Source: an uncultured Clostridia bacterium (GTDB lineage Bacteria; Bacillota; Clostridia; TANB77; CAG-508). From it: DNA of 46,428 bases. Within the stretch, counting starts at the first letter, position 1, and each line of letters starts with the position of its first letter. The translations under genes were made by a program, and so were the position numbers. The notes under the pieces were generated by a model. That model had not been told where the DNA came from and made no database searches. It saw nothing but the letters and a program-made list of their open reading frames with translations. Shown one piece after another: positions 1-7,986 of the stretch. Location: positions 1 through 46,428 of the forward strand of contig CANPWE010000008.1 of the NCBI GenBank assembly GCA_947581895.1. The letters run 5' to 3'.

Positions 1-110
1 GTAAGCGTACGGAATGTTAATATATTTATCCCTTTTACATAACTATTGAATTTGACGGCTTCCTGCAAAAGTATTAAACAGTAACCATTCATAATCACTA
101 TTTAACACTT
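1..110 (+). repeat. Dispersed palindromic element, copy A (right half)
   Basis: Right arm (about 11-55) and right flank (CGGCTTCCTGCAAAAG, 56-71) of the element seen complete at 34.7 kb; the left half lies outside the window. The arm matches the right arm of copy B with a few substitutions. The flank is followed at 91-110 by a sequence (ATCACTATTTAACACTT) that precedes the left end of copies C and D, so right-end and left-end flanks occur side by side here. Confidence 0.75.
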
Positions 111-190
111 TTTATATATAAATTATTGTAAAGTATTCTAATTCATAATTTGAAATAGTTATAATTGAAATCAAATATTGTAAAAATTAA

Positions 191-230
191 AAGTAGGAAT
201 CAATAATTTTTCTATTATTAATTCCTACTT
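191..230 (-). terminator. Terminator after the CotF-like genes
   Basis: AAGTAGGAAT and ATTCCTACTT form a 10-bp stem extended inward by AATAAT/ATTATT. It lies 40 bases beyond the stop codon of the CotF-like gene and is followed on the minus strand by a U-rich stretch. Confidence 0.7.
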
Positions 231-270
231 ATGCAATTTGCAAAATTAAACATATTTTAAATTACGAATT

Positions 271-513
271 TTATTGTAATTCATTTTTTACTGTTTGTAT
301 TTCAGTAATTGTTGCAGGTTGTGCTGGCTTATAATAACCTTTAGTTTGGGCAACTTTAAATAACTCATATTGAAAACTCTCATCATTATTTCTTATTTGT
401 TGAATAGTTTGTCTTAACTGCATATTCTCAGCTTCTGATATAACACCTTGATATGTTGTTAATTCAGATTTAACTCCATTTAATATATCATTTACCATTG
501 TTTTTTCATCCAT
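271..513 (-). CDS. Spore coat protein, CotF-like (Coat_F family)
   Basis: 80-residue protein, probably a spore coat component. The C-terminal half carries the Coat_F-like pattern: helical NMQLRQTIQQIRNNDESFQYEL, then KGYYKPAQPA, a signature common at the end of CotF-like proteins of Bacilli and Clostridia. The helical N-terminus and absence of a signal peptide fit a mother-cell coat protein. RBS GGAGGTGCC lies just upstream of the ATG. A second related gene follows on its 5' side (575-763), so the two probably form an operon ended by the hairpin at 191-230. The family assignment is by recognition of pattern; the exact coat layer is unknown. Confidence 0.75.
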   Translation of the reverse strand: MDEKTMVNDILNGVKSELTTYQGVISEAENMQLRQTIQQIRNNDESFQYELFKVAQTKGYYKPAQPATITEIQTVKNELQ

Positions 514-574
514 AACGGCACCTCCAATAAAAATAATTTTAATTTCTTAAAACCAATTTACTTTTTTATAAGAA

Positions 575-763
575 TTAGTTATTCAAAAAAGACATTAATT
601 TTTGTTTTGTGTTTAATGCATCTTGTGCTGATTTTGTAAATATTTGTTTTATTTGTGGATCTACAGCTTGTGAAGCATATGTGTTTAGTTTTTGATATGA
701 TGTTTCATGTGCTCCAATTAAATGTCTTAAATTTTGAAGTTCAACTTGTGTTAAATTAGCCAT
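575..763 (-). CDS. Small CotF-like spore protein
   Basis: 62-residue helical protein. Its core (LIGAHETSYQKLNTYASQAVDPQIKQIF) resembles the N-terminal helix pair of Coat_F/DUF-type spore proteins with the ExxxxxK..xYAxxAxDPxLKxxF pattern. The downstream gene carries the C-terminal type of motif, so the pair may be the two halves of a coat system or a split ancestral protein. The second in-frame ATG is preferred (MANLTQ) because AAGGA is 9 bases upstream of it and too close to the first ATG. Role in the coat is inferred from the family, not shown. Confidence 0.65.
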   Translation of the reverse strand: MANLTQVELQNLRHLIGAHETSYQKLNTYASQAVDPQIKQIFTKSAQDALNTKQKLMSFLNN

Positions 764-845
764 TGTCATCATTCCTTTCTATTAAGTTTATATTTTAATT
801 ATTTACAAATTTTGTATTTTTATACATGTTGAACTTCTTTCCATT

Positions 846-3218
846 TTATAAAATTTCTAATCCTGCATATTTTGCCATTAATCTTTTATTTCCAGACTTA
901 TCAAAACTGATTTCAACTTTCATATCATCACCTTCTGGTTCAACTTTAGTAATTGTTCCTTCTCCAAATTTTTTATGATATATTCTTTGTCCTGGCTTAT
1001 ATTGTGTTACATCTACATTTTTACTTTTCATATTAAGTGATTGTAAGAAACTTTCTGCTGTTCTAAATGCAAATTTATTGCTTTCATTTTCTGATGATTG
1101 TGATTTATGTGAATTATATGTATTCATATCTGTAGAAAATACTGATTTACCACTTTGTGCTGTTACACCTACTGGTATTTTATATGAATCAATATTATAT
1201 GTTTTTACATTAGCAGATGCCTTATTTTTGTTAAAACCATATTCCCATTTATATCCACTATCTTCAAAATTATCTTTTTTAGGTGCAAATGCATCTTCAT
1301 ATCCATCTAGTATTTCTTCTGGTATTTCTTTAACAAATCTAGAAATAGGATTATAACTTGTTGAACCAAATATGGTTCTTCTTTTTGCACATGTTAGATA
1401 TAAAAATCTTTTAGCCCTTGTAATTCCAACATAAAACAAACGTCTTTCTTCTTCTAATTCTTGTGGTTCCCCTATTGATTTAAATCCTGGAAAAATTCCT
1501 TCTTCCATTCCTACTAAAAATACAGTTTCAAACTCTAAACCTTTTGCACTATGTAATGTCATTAAAATTACACAATCTTCTTCTTCTTGCATATTATCTA
1601 AATCTGTTGTTAATGTCATATTTTCTAGAAATTCTTGTAATGTGTTATCTGCTGATTCTTCTTCAAATTCCATTGCAACAGTTAAGAATTCATCTAAGTT
1701 CTGAATTCTACTTTCCGCTTCTATAGTATTTTCATCTTTCAAAGCTTTAGTATATCCTGTTTTATTTAAAGTTTGTTTTACGAGCTCTGAAATTAAAATT
1801 TTATCTTGTTTTTCTCTTAATTCTTCTATTGTTTCAATAAATTCTCTAGAATTTACATATACTCTATTTAGTCCATATTGTTCTGCATTTTTTATTATCT
1901 CATACATAGATATACCTGTTTTTTCAGATATTTCCTGAATACCATCTAAACTTGTTTTTCCTATTCCACGTTTAGGTTCATTAATAATTCTTTTTAATGC
2001 TAGATTATCTGATGTATTAAAAATTAATCTTAAATAAGAAATGATATCTTTAATTTCTTTTCTTTCATAGAATTTTTGACCACCTATAATTTTATATGGT
2101 ATTTTTTCTCTTCTTAAAATATCTTCTATTGCTCTTGATTGAGAATTCATTCTGTATAAAATAGCAAAATCAGAATATTTGTAAAATTGTTCTCTTTTTA
2201 AGCTATTTATTTTACTTACTATATAGTTACTTTCATTATATTCATCATCACCAACATAAATAGATGGTAAATTTCCTTCATCATTTTTGGTCCATAATTT
2301 TTTATCATATTTTACCTGATTGTTTTTTATAACTGCATTTGCTGCTTTTAAAATATTTCCTGTACATCTATAATTTTGCTCTAATTTGATTATCTTAGTT
2401 CCAGGGAAATCGTGTTCAAAATTTAATATATTTGTTATATCAGCTCCTCTGAATGAATAAATACCTTGATCATTATCTCCTACAACAGTAATATTTCCAT
2501 GTCTTGAAGCAAGAATAGATATAAGCATAAATTGTGCTTTATTTGTATCTTGATACTCATCTACTAAAATATATTGAAATTTATCTGTATAATATTCTAA
2601 AACATCTATATTTTCAGTTAATATTTTTATTGTATAATTTATGATATCATCAAAATCAACAGCATTATTTTCTTTTAAACGTTTTTGATATAGGTTATAT
2701 ACTTGTGCTATTATCTCTTTTCTATAATCACCTTCATATTTTACTGAATATGCTTTTGGTTCTAACATTTCATTTTTTGCATTACTTATTTCAGATAATA
2801 CTGCTCTATCTGAAAATAATTTATCATCTATTTTCAATTCTTTTAAACATTCTTTAATTAGAGTTTTTTGATCTTGTGTATCAAATATAATAAAAGAACT
2901 TTCAAAACCAATTCTATCTATATATTTCCTTAATATACGTACACAAATAGAGTGGAAAGTTCCAATCCACATATCATTTACTGCATCTCCAACTAAACTT
3001 TCAACTCTTTGTTTCATTTCATTAGCAGCCTTATTTGTAAATGTTATAGCTAGTATATTCCATGGTTTAATATATTTTTCTGCCATTAAATAGGCTATTT
3101 TGTGTGTTAATACTTTAGTTTTTCCACTTCCTGCACCTGCTATTATTAAGCATGGTCCATCTGTTTGAATTACTGCCTCTTGTTGCTTATCATTTAAATC
3201 TTGTATCAAATTTTGCAT
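846..3218 (-). CDS. pcrA: ATP-dependent 3'-5' DNA helicase PcrA (UvrD/Rep family)
   Basis: 790-residue SF1A helicase acting in DNA repair, replication restart and removal of RNA polymerase or RecA from DNA. Motifs appear in order: Q-motif LNDKQQEAV, Walker A AGAGSGKT (about residue 27), Ia TFTNKAANEM, DEYQDTN (Walker B), GDNDQGIYSFRGAD (III), QNYRC (IV), LHSAKGLEFETVFLVG (V), and YVGITRAK (VI). The last 50 residues (GQRIYHKKFGEGTI...) form the Tudor-like C-terminal domain that binds RNA polymerase in PcrA. Length is slightly above the usual 730-750 because of an unstructured linker before that domain. It starts about 50 bases from the carboxypeptidase gene, on the same strand. Confidence 0.97.
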   Translation of the reverse strand: MQNLIQDLNDKQQEAVIQTDGPCLIIAGAGSGKTKVLTHKIAYLMAEKYIKPWNILAITFTNKAANEMKQRVESLVGDAVNDMWIGTFHSICVRILRKYIDRIGFESSFIIFDTQDQKTLIKECLKELKIDDKLFSDRAVLSEISNAKNEMLEPKAYSVKYEGDYRKEIIAQVYNLYQKRLKENNAVDFDDIINYTIKILTENIDVLEYYTDKFQYILVDEYQDTNKAQFMLISILASRHGNITVVGDNDQGIYSFRGADITNILNFEHDFPGTKIIKLEQNYRCTGNILKAANAVIKNNQVKYDKKLWTKNDEGNLPSIYVGDDEYNESNYIVSKINSLKREQFYKYSDFAILYRMNSQSRAIEDILRREKIPYKIIGGQKFYERKEIKDIISYLRLIFNTSDNLALKRIINEPKRGIGKTSLDGIQEISEKTGISMYEIIKNAEQYGLNRVYVNSREFIETIEELREKQDKILISELVKQTLNKTGYTKALKDENTIEAESRIQNLDEFLTVAMEFEEESADNTLQEFLENMTLTTDLDNMQEEEDCVILMTLHSAKGLEFETVFLVGMEEGIFPGFKSIGEPQELEEERRLFYVGITRAKRFLYLTCAKRRTIFGSTSYNPISRFVKEIPEEILDGYEDAFAPKKDNFEDSGYKWEYGFNKNKASANVKTYNIDSYKIPVGVTAQSGKSVFSTDMNTYNSHKSQSSENESNKFAFRTAESFLQSLNMKSKNVDVTQYKPGQRIYHKKFGEGTITKVEPEGDDMKVEISFDKSGNKRLMAKYAGLEIL

Positions 3219-3269
3219 TTTAGAATCTCCTTATATTTGGGTATTTTTACTCCATATACTATAACATAT

Positions 3270-4487
3270 TTAATTAAATAATTCAATTGCAAATATATTT
3301 ATATAATCCCATATATCTCTTTTTTCCACTGTGTTTATGTTTTTTATGTCGACTATGTCTATTATTTCTTCATTTAAAACTATTTTTAAACTACCTATAG
3401 TAGTATCCTTTTCAATAGGTGCTTCAAAATAATATGGATTATTTATTTCTATATTTATTTTATCTTTATCTGACTTTTTTATTGGAATAATATTATTATC
3501 TAGTTCAGACATATATAATTCCATATTGTTATATTTACACTTATTAATTTGGATTCTATCTTTATTTATTAAAATCCAGTTTTTAAATTTTTCATCAACT
3601 ATATTTTTAATATTTACAAGCTCATAATTTTCATAAATATAATCTATTAGATTTATACTATCATTTGTTCTAATTTTTTTTGTATCTGCTTGTAATACTA
3701 CTGTTATAATTTCAAAACCATTTCTATTTACTGAAGTTACTAAACACCTTCCTGCATTATTTGTAAATCCTGTTTTTACACCATTTACACCATTTAGGTA
3801 TCCAAGTAATTCATTTGTATTTGAAATTGCTTTTGGGTATCCATTTATTGTTACTGTATAATCTTTAGTATTAACTACTCTTGCAAATGTTTCATTTTTT
3901 AATGCATAATCTGCCAGTTTTGCAAGTTCATATGCTGTAGTATAATGTTCTGGGTCATCTAGTCCATGTGGTGTAACAAAATGTGTATTTTCTAAACCTA
4001 ATTGTTTAGCTTTTTCATTCATTAATTCTGCAAAACCTTCTACACTACCACCAACATTTTCTGCAATTGCAACTGCTGCATCATTTCCAGATTCTAGCAT
4101 TAGCCCATATAATAAATCATTCATTGTAATTTTGTCGTTTTTCTTCAGACCTAATCTTGATCCACCTGTTCCAGCTGCTTTAGCTGATATTGTAACTGTT
4201 TGGGTTAAATCAGCATTTTCTATTAATATTATTGAAGTCATTATTTTTGTTGTAGATGCCATAGCACTTCTTTTATTTTCATTTTTACCATATATTACTT
4301 TTCCTGATTTTCTATCATATGCAACTGCTATTTTAGAATTTAAAGTTGGTTCAGCTTTTGTCTGATTTGTAGCTTCCATAAAATAATTTTTAGTTAGATT
4401 CATATTTTCATCATTAGCATTAATTATAATTGTGTTCATCATTATTAAGTTTATTATTATTATTATATAAAACACTTTTTTAAACAT
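3270..4487 (-). CDS. D-alanyl-D-alanine carboxypeptidase (S11, DacF/DacA-like)
   Basis: 405-residue low-molecular-weight penicillin-binding protein that trims the terminal D-Ala from peptidoglycan stem peptides outside the membrane. Hydrophobic signal peptide at residues 4-24; catalytic STTK (78-81), SGND (about 130) and VKTGFT (about 236) triads are intact. A C-terminal PBP5-type beta domain follows, ending in a short amphipathic tail that could anchor the protein. The SD (AGGTGAT) lies in the 3' arm of the hairpin at 4495-4524, so translation from read-through transcripts would be occluded. It sits downstream of the two pilin-like genes. DacF-type sporulation function is possible but not decided by sequence. 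Confidence 0.93.
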   Translation of the reverse strand: MFKKVFYIIIIINLIMMNTIIINANDENMNLTKNYFMEATNQTKAEPTLNSKIAVAYDRKSGKVIYGKNENKRSAMASTTKIMTSIILIENADLTQTVTISAKAAGTGGSRLGLKKNDKITMNDLLYGLMLESGNDAAVAIAENVGGSVEGFAELMNEKAKQLGLENTHFVTPHGLDDPEHYTTAYELAKLADYALKNETFARVVNTKDYTVTINGYPKAISNTNELLGYLNGVNGVKTGFTNNAGRCLVTSVNRNGFEIITVVLQADTKKIRTNDSINLIDYIYENYELVNIKNIVDEKFKNWILINKDRIQINKCKYNNMELYMSELDNNIIPIKKSDKDKINIEINNPYYFEAPIEKDTTIGSLKIVLNEEIIDIVDIKNINTVEKRDIWDYINIFAIELFN

Positions 4488-4494
4488 AAAAAAT

Positions 4495-4524
4495 CACCTA
4501 TATAAAATATATTTTATATAGGTG
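4495..4524 (-). terminator. Hairpin between pilin-like genes and carboxypeptidase gene
   Basis: Perfect 14-bp palindrome CACCTATATAAAAT/ATTTTATATAGGTG with runs of T on both sides, just downstream of the second pilin-like gene and 8 bases before the carboxypeptidase ATG. It can end the pilin transcript. Its 3' arm also contains the carboxypeptidase SD. Confidence 0.75.
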
Positions 4525-4544
4525 TTTTTTATGTATTTATTTTT

Positions 4545-4886
4545 TTATGGTCCAATTTGACTTGCTATATTGTTATTTATCCAATTATATAATGTAGACA
4601 TAGACATTAACAAAACTACTCCTGTTGCTACTATTACAAAACGCTTTCTAGCATCTGACTTCCCTTCTGGTGATGCAGTTATCATTTTATATCCTAAATA
4701 CAATACCATAAATACTGCTGCACCTATTGCAAAATTTTTAATATATCCAGCAATGAGTGCACCTACATTTACTAATCCAGAATTTACAGAATAAATATCA
4801 GATGCACCTGCAAATACTACACTATATTTTAATGTTATTAATATAAATAACATTATATTAAATATAACAACTCTCTTTTTTTTCAT
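4545..4886 (-). CDS. Type IV secretion pilin-like protein (TrbC/VirB2-type)
   Basis: 113-residue membrane protein. N-terminal hydrophobic signal (residues 7-27, AGA cleavage-like site), then two membrane helices (about 42-67 and 84-100) separated by the cytoplasmic loop SPEGKSDARKR. The same two-helix layout and SPEGK loop occur in the adjacent paralogue and in T4SS pilin-like proteins (TrbC/VirB2 clan) of Clostridia. Family knowledge: such proteins polymerise into conjugative-type pili. No other T4SS gene (VirB4, VirD4, relaxase) is present here, so the pair is an orphan and its role is unknown. Confidence 0.7.
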   Translation of the reverse strand: MKKKRVVIFNIMLFILITLKYSVVFAGASDIYSVNSGLVNVGALIAGYIKNFAIGAAVFMVLYLGYKMITASPEGKSDARKRFVIVATGVVLLMSMSTLYNWINNNIASQIGP

Positions 4887-4929
4887 ATTTTTTCACCTTC
4901 GTTATATTTAGTATTTAAACCTCCAAATT

Positions 4930-5277
4930 TTAGCCTCCTAAATTATCTGCGATGAAGCTAACTATTGCTGTAGCAAATAATACAACTGCTATACCTCCAA
5001 TAAATAATGGTAATTGTTTCTTTATTTCTGCTTTACCTTCTGGAGATTTTGTAATATATGATATACCTAAATACATTGCAACTACAGCTGCTGTTGCAAT
5101 TCCTACAGCTTTCATAATACCTAATATATTACTTACTGCACTTTCCATACCACCAAGACCTACTCCATCATTTGCCTCTGGTACCGTAATAGCTAATGCT
5201 GTATTTCCAAATATCATTAATAACATTATTACTAATATAGCTATATTTATAACTTTAATACTTTTTTTATTTAACAT
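4930..5277 (-). CDS. Type IV secretion pilin-like protein, paralogue
   Basis: 115-residue paralogue of the downstream gene, with a signal sequence (ALA motif about residue 29), a glycine-rich mature start (NDGVGLGGMES), two membrane helices and the same loop SPEGKAEIKKQL. First gene of a two-gene transcript from the promoter at 5329-5357, with a strong RBS (AGGAGGAAAG). The unit is followed by a terminator-like hairpin. Two different subunits conserved side by side suggest a heteropolymer or interacting membrane pair (inference). Function in this organism is unknown. Confidence 0.7.
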   Translation of the reverse strand: MLNKKSIKVINIAILVIMLLMIFGNTALAITVPEANDGVGLGGMESAVSNILGIMKAVGIATAAVVAMYLGISYITKSPEGKAEIKKQLPLFIGGIAVVLFATAIVSFIADNLGG

Positions 5278-5328
5278 TTTACTTTCCTCCTTTTATTTAA
5301 TAATAAAATACTAACGCTATATAATATA

Positions 5329-5357
5329 ATGATACTTCTTTTTTACAAAAAAGTCAA
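5329..5357 (-). promoter_or_regulatory. Sigma-A promoter of the pilin-like operon
   Basis: On the minus strand TTGACT (5352-5357), a 17-base spacer, and TATCAT (5329-5334), about 50 bases upstream of the first pilin-like start codon. Confidence 0.6.
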
Positions 5358-5419
5358 TATTTTTTAACTTTTTAAAAAAATTTTTATAAATTTATTAATA
5401 ATACTATATTATTTATATT

Positions 5420-5584
5420 TTAAAATATGTCTTTTTTTGCATCATTACTATCATTTTTCATATAATATTTAGCTATTAATTCATCGAGTTCCACGCTTAG
5501 ATTATATATTTCTTCGTAGCTTTTTCCAGTTATTATGCTTTCGTTTAATCTCTCCCTTGCTTTTCGGATTTTATCGTCTAACAT
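5420..5584 (-). CDS. Spo0E-like aspartyl-phosphate phosphatase
   Basis: A 54-codon ORF below the ORF-track cutoff, starting ATG at 5584 after GGAGAGTTGGTTAAT. It shows the Spo0E family signature: amphipathic helix IRKARERLNES, a short loop, and a second helix ending SVELDELIAKYY, matching the family motif (SxELDxLIxxY). Spo0E-type proteins dephosphorylate Spo0A-P and delay sporulation. It is 54 residues long, within the usual 50-85. It lies between lgt and the pilin-like operon with its own promoter (5637-5666). Two Spo0A-type boxes lie upstream, inside the end of lgt, suggesting feedback control by Spo0A. Target specificity is inferred. Confidence 0.8.
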   Translation of the reverse strand: MLDDKIRKARERLNESIITGKSYEEIYNLSVELDELIAKYYMKNDSNDAKKDIF

Positions 5585-5636
5585 ATTAACCAACTCTCCT
5601 TTTCACTATGTAAGCTTGTCTCATCTCTGTATATAT

Positions 5637-5666
5637 AGAATACCATATTTTTATCATCTACGTCAA
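5637..5666 (-). promoter_or_regulatory. Promoter of the Spo0E-like gene
   Basis: Minus strand TTGACG (5661-5666), 18-base spacer, TATTCT (5637-5642), about 50 bases upstream of the start codon. Confidence 0.5.
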
Positions 5667-5703
5667 CAAAAAAGATATATTTATATATGTTTTAGCAAAC
5701 TTT

Positions 5704-6495
5704 TCATCTGTCTTTTTCGACAAAATTCGACATATGTTTATATTTATTTTTTTTATATATCAAAATAATACTAAATACTATAAAAAATGCCAATGACAAG
5801 ATTTGTGAAATTCTCCAATTAAATAACATTAAACTATCAGTACGTAAACCTTCTATTATAAATCTTATAAAAGAATAGCAAATTATGTAAAGATATGTTA
5901 TTTCTCCTGTAAATTTTCTATTTTTGCTTAATTTGGATAAAACAATAAAAATTATAAAAGTACAAATAGATTCATATAAAAAAGTTGGATGAACATATTT
6001 TATAATTCCTTTTTCAATAATTTCCATTTTTATTGGTAAATTAGTTTCATAACCATATGCTTCAATATTTATGTAATTTCCCCATCTTCCAATAGATTGA
6101 CAAAGTGCAACAACAGGAACTATGTAATCTGTTATATCAAATATTTTGATTTTTTTTATTTTACTAAAAATTGATATAACAGCAAGCCCTCCTATTATTC
6201 CTCCATATATGGCTAATCCTCCATCTTTTATTTGAAAAATTTCTGATGGATTATTTTTATAATAATCTAAAGAAAATATCACATAGTATAATCTGGCACA
6301 GATTATAGCTACTGGTAACATTATGATTGCTATATCTAACAAATCTTCAAACTTTATTCCAAATCTTCCATCATGAAATCTACACCATATTACTGCTATT
6401 ATCATTGCAGATACAATCAATATTCCATACCAATATATTTCAATACCGAATATTTCACATGCTACTCTAGGTATCAAACCTGTTTTTATTATCAT
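5704..6495 (-). CDS. lgt: Prolipoprotein diacylglyceryl transferase
   Basis: 263-residue multi-pass membrane enzyme that transfers diacylglycerol from phosphatidylglycerol to the lipobox cysteine of prolipoproteins. The Lgt signature QSIGRWGNYINIEAYG is present around residue 138, as are the periplasmic HPTFLYES segment and the RTDSL motif near the C-terminus. About seven hydrophobic helices are visible. Length is typical. Its final codons contain two Spo0A-type boxes. It stands alone between the M16 pair and the Spo0E-like gene. Confidence 0.96.
   Translation of the reverse strand: MIIKTGLIPRVACEIFGIEIYWYGILIVSAMIIAVIWCRFHDGRFGIKFEDLLDIAIIMLPVAIICARLYYVIFSLDYYKNNPSEIFQIKDGGLAIYGGIIGGLAVISIFSKIKKIKIFDITDYIVPVVALCQSIGRWGNYINIEAYGYETNLPIKMEIIEKGIIKYVHPTFLYESICTFIIFIVLSKLSKNRKFTGEITYLYIICYSFIRFIIEGLRTDSLMLFNWRISQILSLAFFIVFSIILIYKKNKYKHMSNFVEKDR
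5716..5732 (-). promoter_or_regulatory. Two Spo0A-type boxes (TGTCGAA) spaced 10 bp
   Basis: Minus strand TGTCGAATTTTGTCGAA: two exact copies of the Spo0A box core TGTCGAA one helical turn apart. They lie in the last codons of lgt and about 50 bp upstream of the -35 of the Spo0E-like gene. Confidence 0.5.
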
Positions 6496-6551
6496 TTTAA
6501 TTTCTCCTTATATAATAATTAATTTTAAACTTTTTGGCTATTAACATTTAA

Positions 6552-6580
6552 AGGATGTGTACCTAAAAAGTTCACATCCT
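6552..6580 (-). terminator. Hairpin downstream of the M16 peptidase pair
   Basis: AGGATGTG/CACATCCT 8-bp stem with a 13-base loop, 60 bases past the M16 stop codon; on the minus strand it is followed by only a short U run. Probable but weak terminator. Confidence 0.45.
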
Positions 6581-6637
6581 CTAAAATCCAAATTTTAAGA
6601 AATTAAGTTCATTTCCCAAAATTCCCTCATTTTATAA

Positions 6638-7915
6638 CTATTTAGGTTTAATGATACTTACAGCCATTTTATCTTCACTAAACACTTCATTTAAAATTTG
6701 TTGTGTATATTCTTTTGTAACAGTATTAAATTTTTCAATATAATCAAAACTATTAATTCCTTTAAATGAATCAGCCAAAAACATCCTAGCAATATCTGCT
6801 ACACTATTATATTCTGTAACATAATCTCCATATATTTTCCTTTTAATTCTTTCAAAATGTTCCTCATTTAAGCCATCTTTCTTGAATTTTGAAACCTCAT
6901 CTTTAAATTTTTCATAAATCATTTCTGGATTTTTAGATTGTCCACCTACTAAAACATGAGCATATTGTTTTGAAAATTCATATTCTAAATCTGGTTCTGC
7001 AAGTAGATCTCCAGTATTATATAGTTCTTTATATAAATTTGAACTTTTACCAATCAACATATTTAGTAATACTTCTATTGCAATATGTTTTTTTACTATT
7101 TCCTCTGTGTTTGGTAATTTATCTTTAATTCCTATCATAAAAATAGGTGTACTAACTTCCATATTAGCTTCTTTACTTTTTTTATTTATAGTATCTTCTT
7201 CTATTTCATATATTCTTTTTATTTCTCCTTGATTTTCCTTAGGTTGCAACCTTTTTTTGATTTCTTCAAGTAAATCTTCTGGTTTAAAATCTCCACATAC
7301 CACTAAAGTCATATTACTTGGATGATAAAAAGTATTATAACATTTATATAATACATCTGGATCTATTTTGCTTATTGATTCTATAGTTCCTGCTATATCA
7401 AGCTTTACGGCATTTTTATGATATAAACAATCCATTGTATTTAAATAAAGTTTAAATCCTGGATCATCATCATACATCATTATTTCTTGACCAATAATTC
7501 CTTTTTCTTTTTCAACATTTTCATTTGTAAAATATGGATTTTGAACATAATCCATTAATTCATCTAAACCTTCATAAAATTTGTCTGATGAACATTCAAA
7601 TAAATATGCTGTATGGTCATTTGTTGTATATGCATTTGCTTCCAAACCTAATGCCATTAACACATCTAAACTATTAGTTCCATTTTTTTGCTCAAACATT
7701 TTATGTTCTAAAAAGTGTGCAACACCATCTGGTATAAACACTTCTTCATTTGTTTGTGGCATTATAAATCTATTATCAATTGAACCAAAATTTGTCCCCC
7801 ATATTATATATTTTTTATTTGTATTTGCTTTTGGAATTATGATTATATTTAATCCATTTTCCAATTTCTCAAAATACGCTTTTTCTTTTATTTTTGTACT
7901 TTCAATAATTTTCAT
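6638..7915 (-). CDS. M16 zinc peptidase (YmfH-like, active subunit)
   Basis: 425-residue insulinase-family protein with the inverted zinc motif HFLEH (about residue 68) and the distal glutamate in EKGIIGQEIMMYDD. The C-terminal M16_C domain carries the R/Y-containing strand region. M16B enzymes usually act as heterodimers of a metal-binding and a metal-free subunit; the gene just upstream encodes the latter. In Bacillus the ymfF/ymfH pair has the same order. The internal ATG at 7915 is chosen because the longer ORF begins at a TTG lying against the AAAGGA RBS. Substrate unknown. Confidence 0.9.
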   Translation of the reverse strand: MKIIESTKIKEKAYFEKLENGLNIIIIPKANTNKKYIIWGTNFGSIDNRFIMPQTNEEVFIPDGVAHFLEHKMFEQKNGTNSLDVLMALGLEANAYTTNDHTAYLFECSSDKFYEGLDELMDYVQNPYFTNENVEKEKGIIGQEIMMYDDDPGFKLYLNTMDCLYHKNAVKLDIAGTIESISKIDPDVLYKCYNTFYHPSNMTLVVCGDFKPEDLLEEIKKRLQPKENQGEIKRIYEIEEDTINKKSKEANMEVSTPIFMIGIKDKLPNTEEIVKKHIAIEVLLNMLIGKSSNLYKELYNTGDLLAEPDLEYEFSKQYAHVLVGGQSKNPEMIYEKFKDEVSKFKKDGLNEEHFERIKRKIYGDYVTEYNSVADIARMFLADSFKGINSFDYIEKFNTVTKEYTQQILNEVFSEDKMAVSIIKPK

Positions 7916-7986
7916 ATTTATCAATTTCCTTTCGTAATTATTTCATATAATCTAGCTAAAGAATTTATAGTAATAATATAATTTTC

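Noticed and set aside
4952-5314. 120-aa plus-strand ORF
   Set aside because: Complement of the pilin-like gene; hydrophobic only because the sense strand is membrane coding.
5535-5768. 77-aa plus-strand ORF near the Spo0E-like gene
   Set aside because: No RBS, antisense to the Spo0E-like gene and to the lgt end, which have better evidence.
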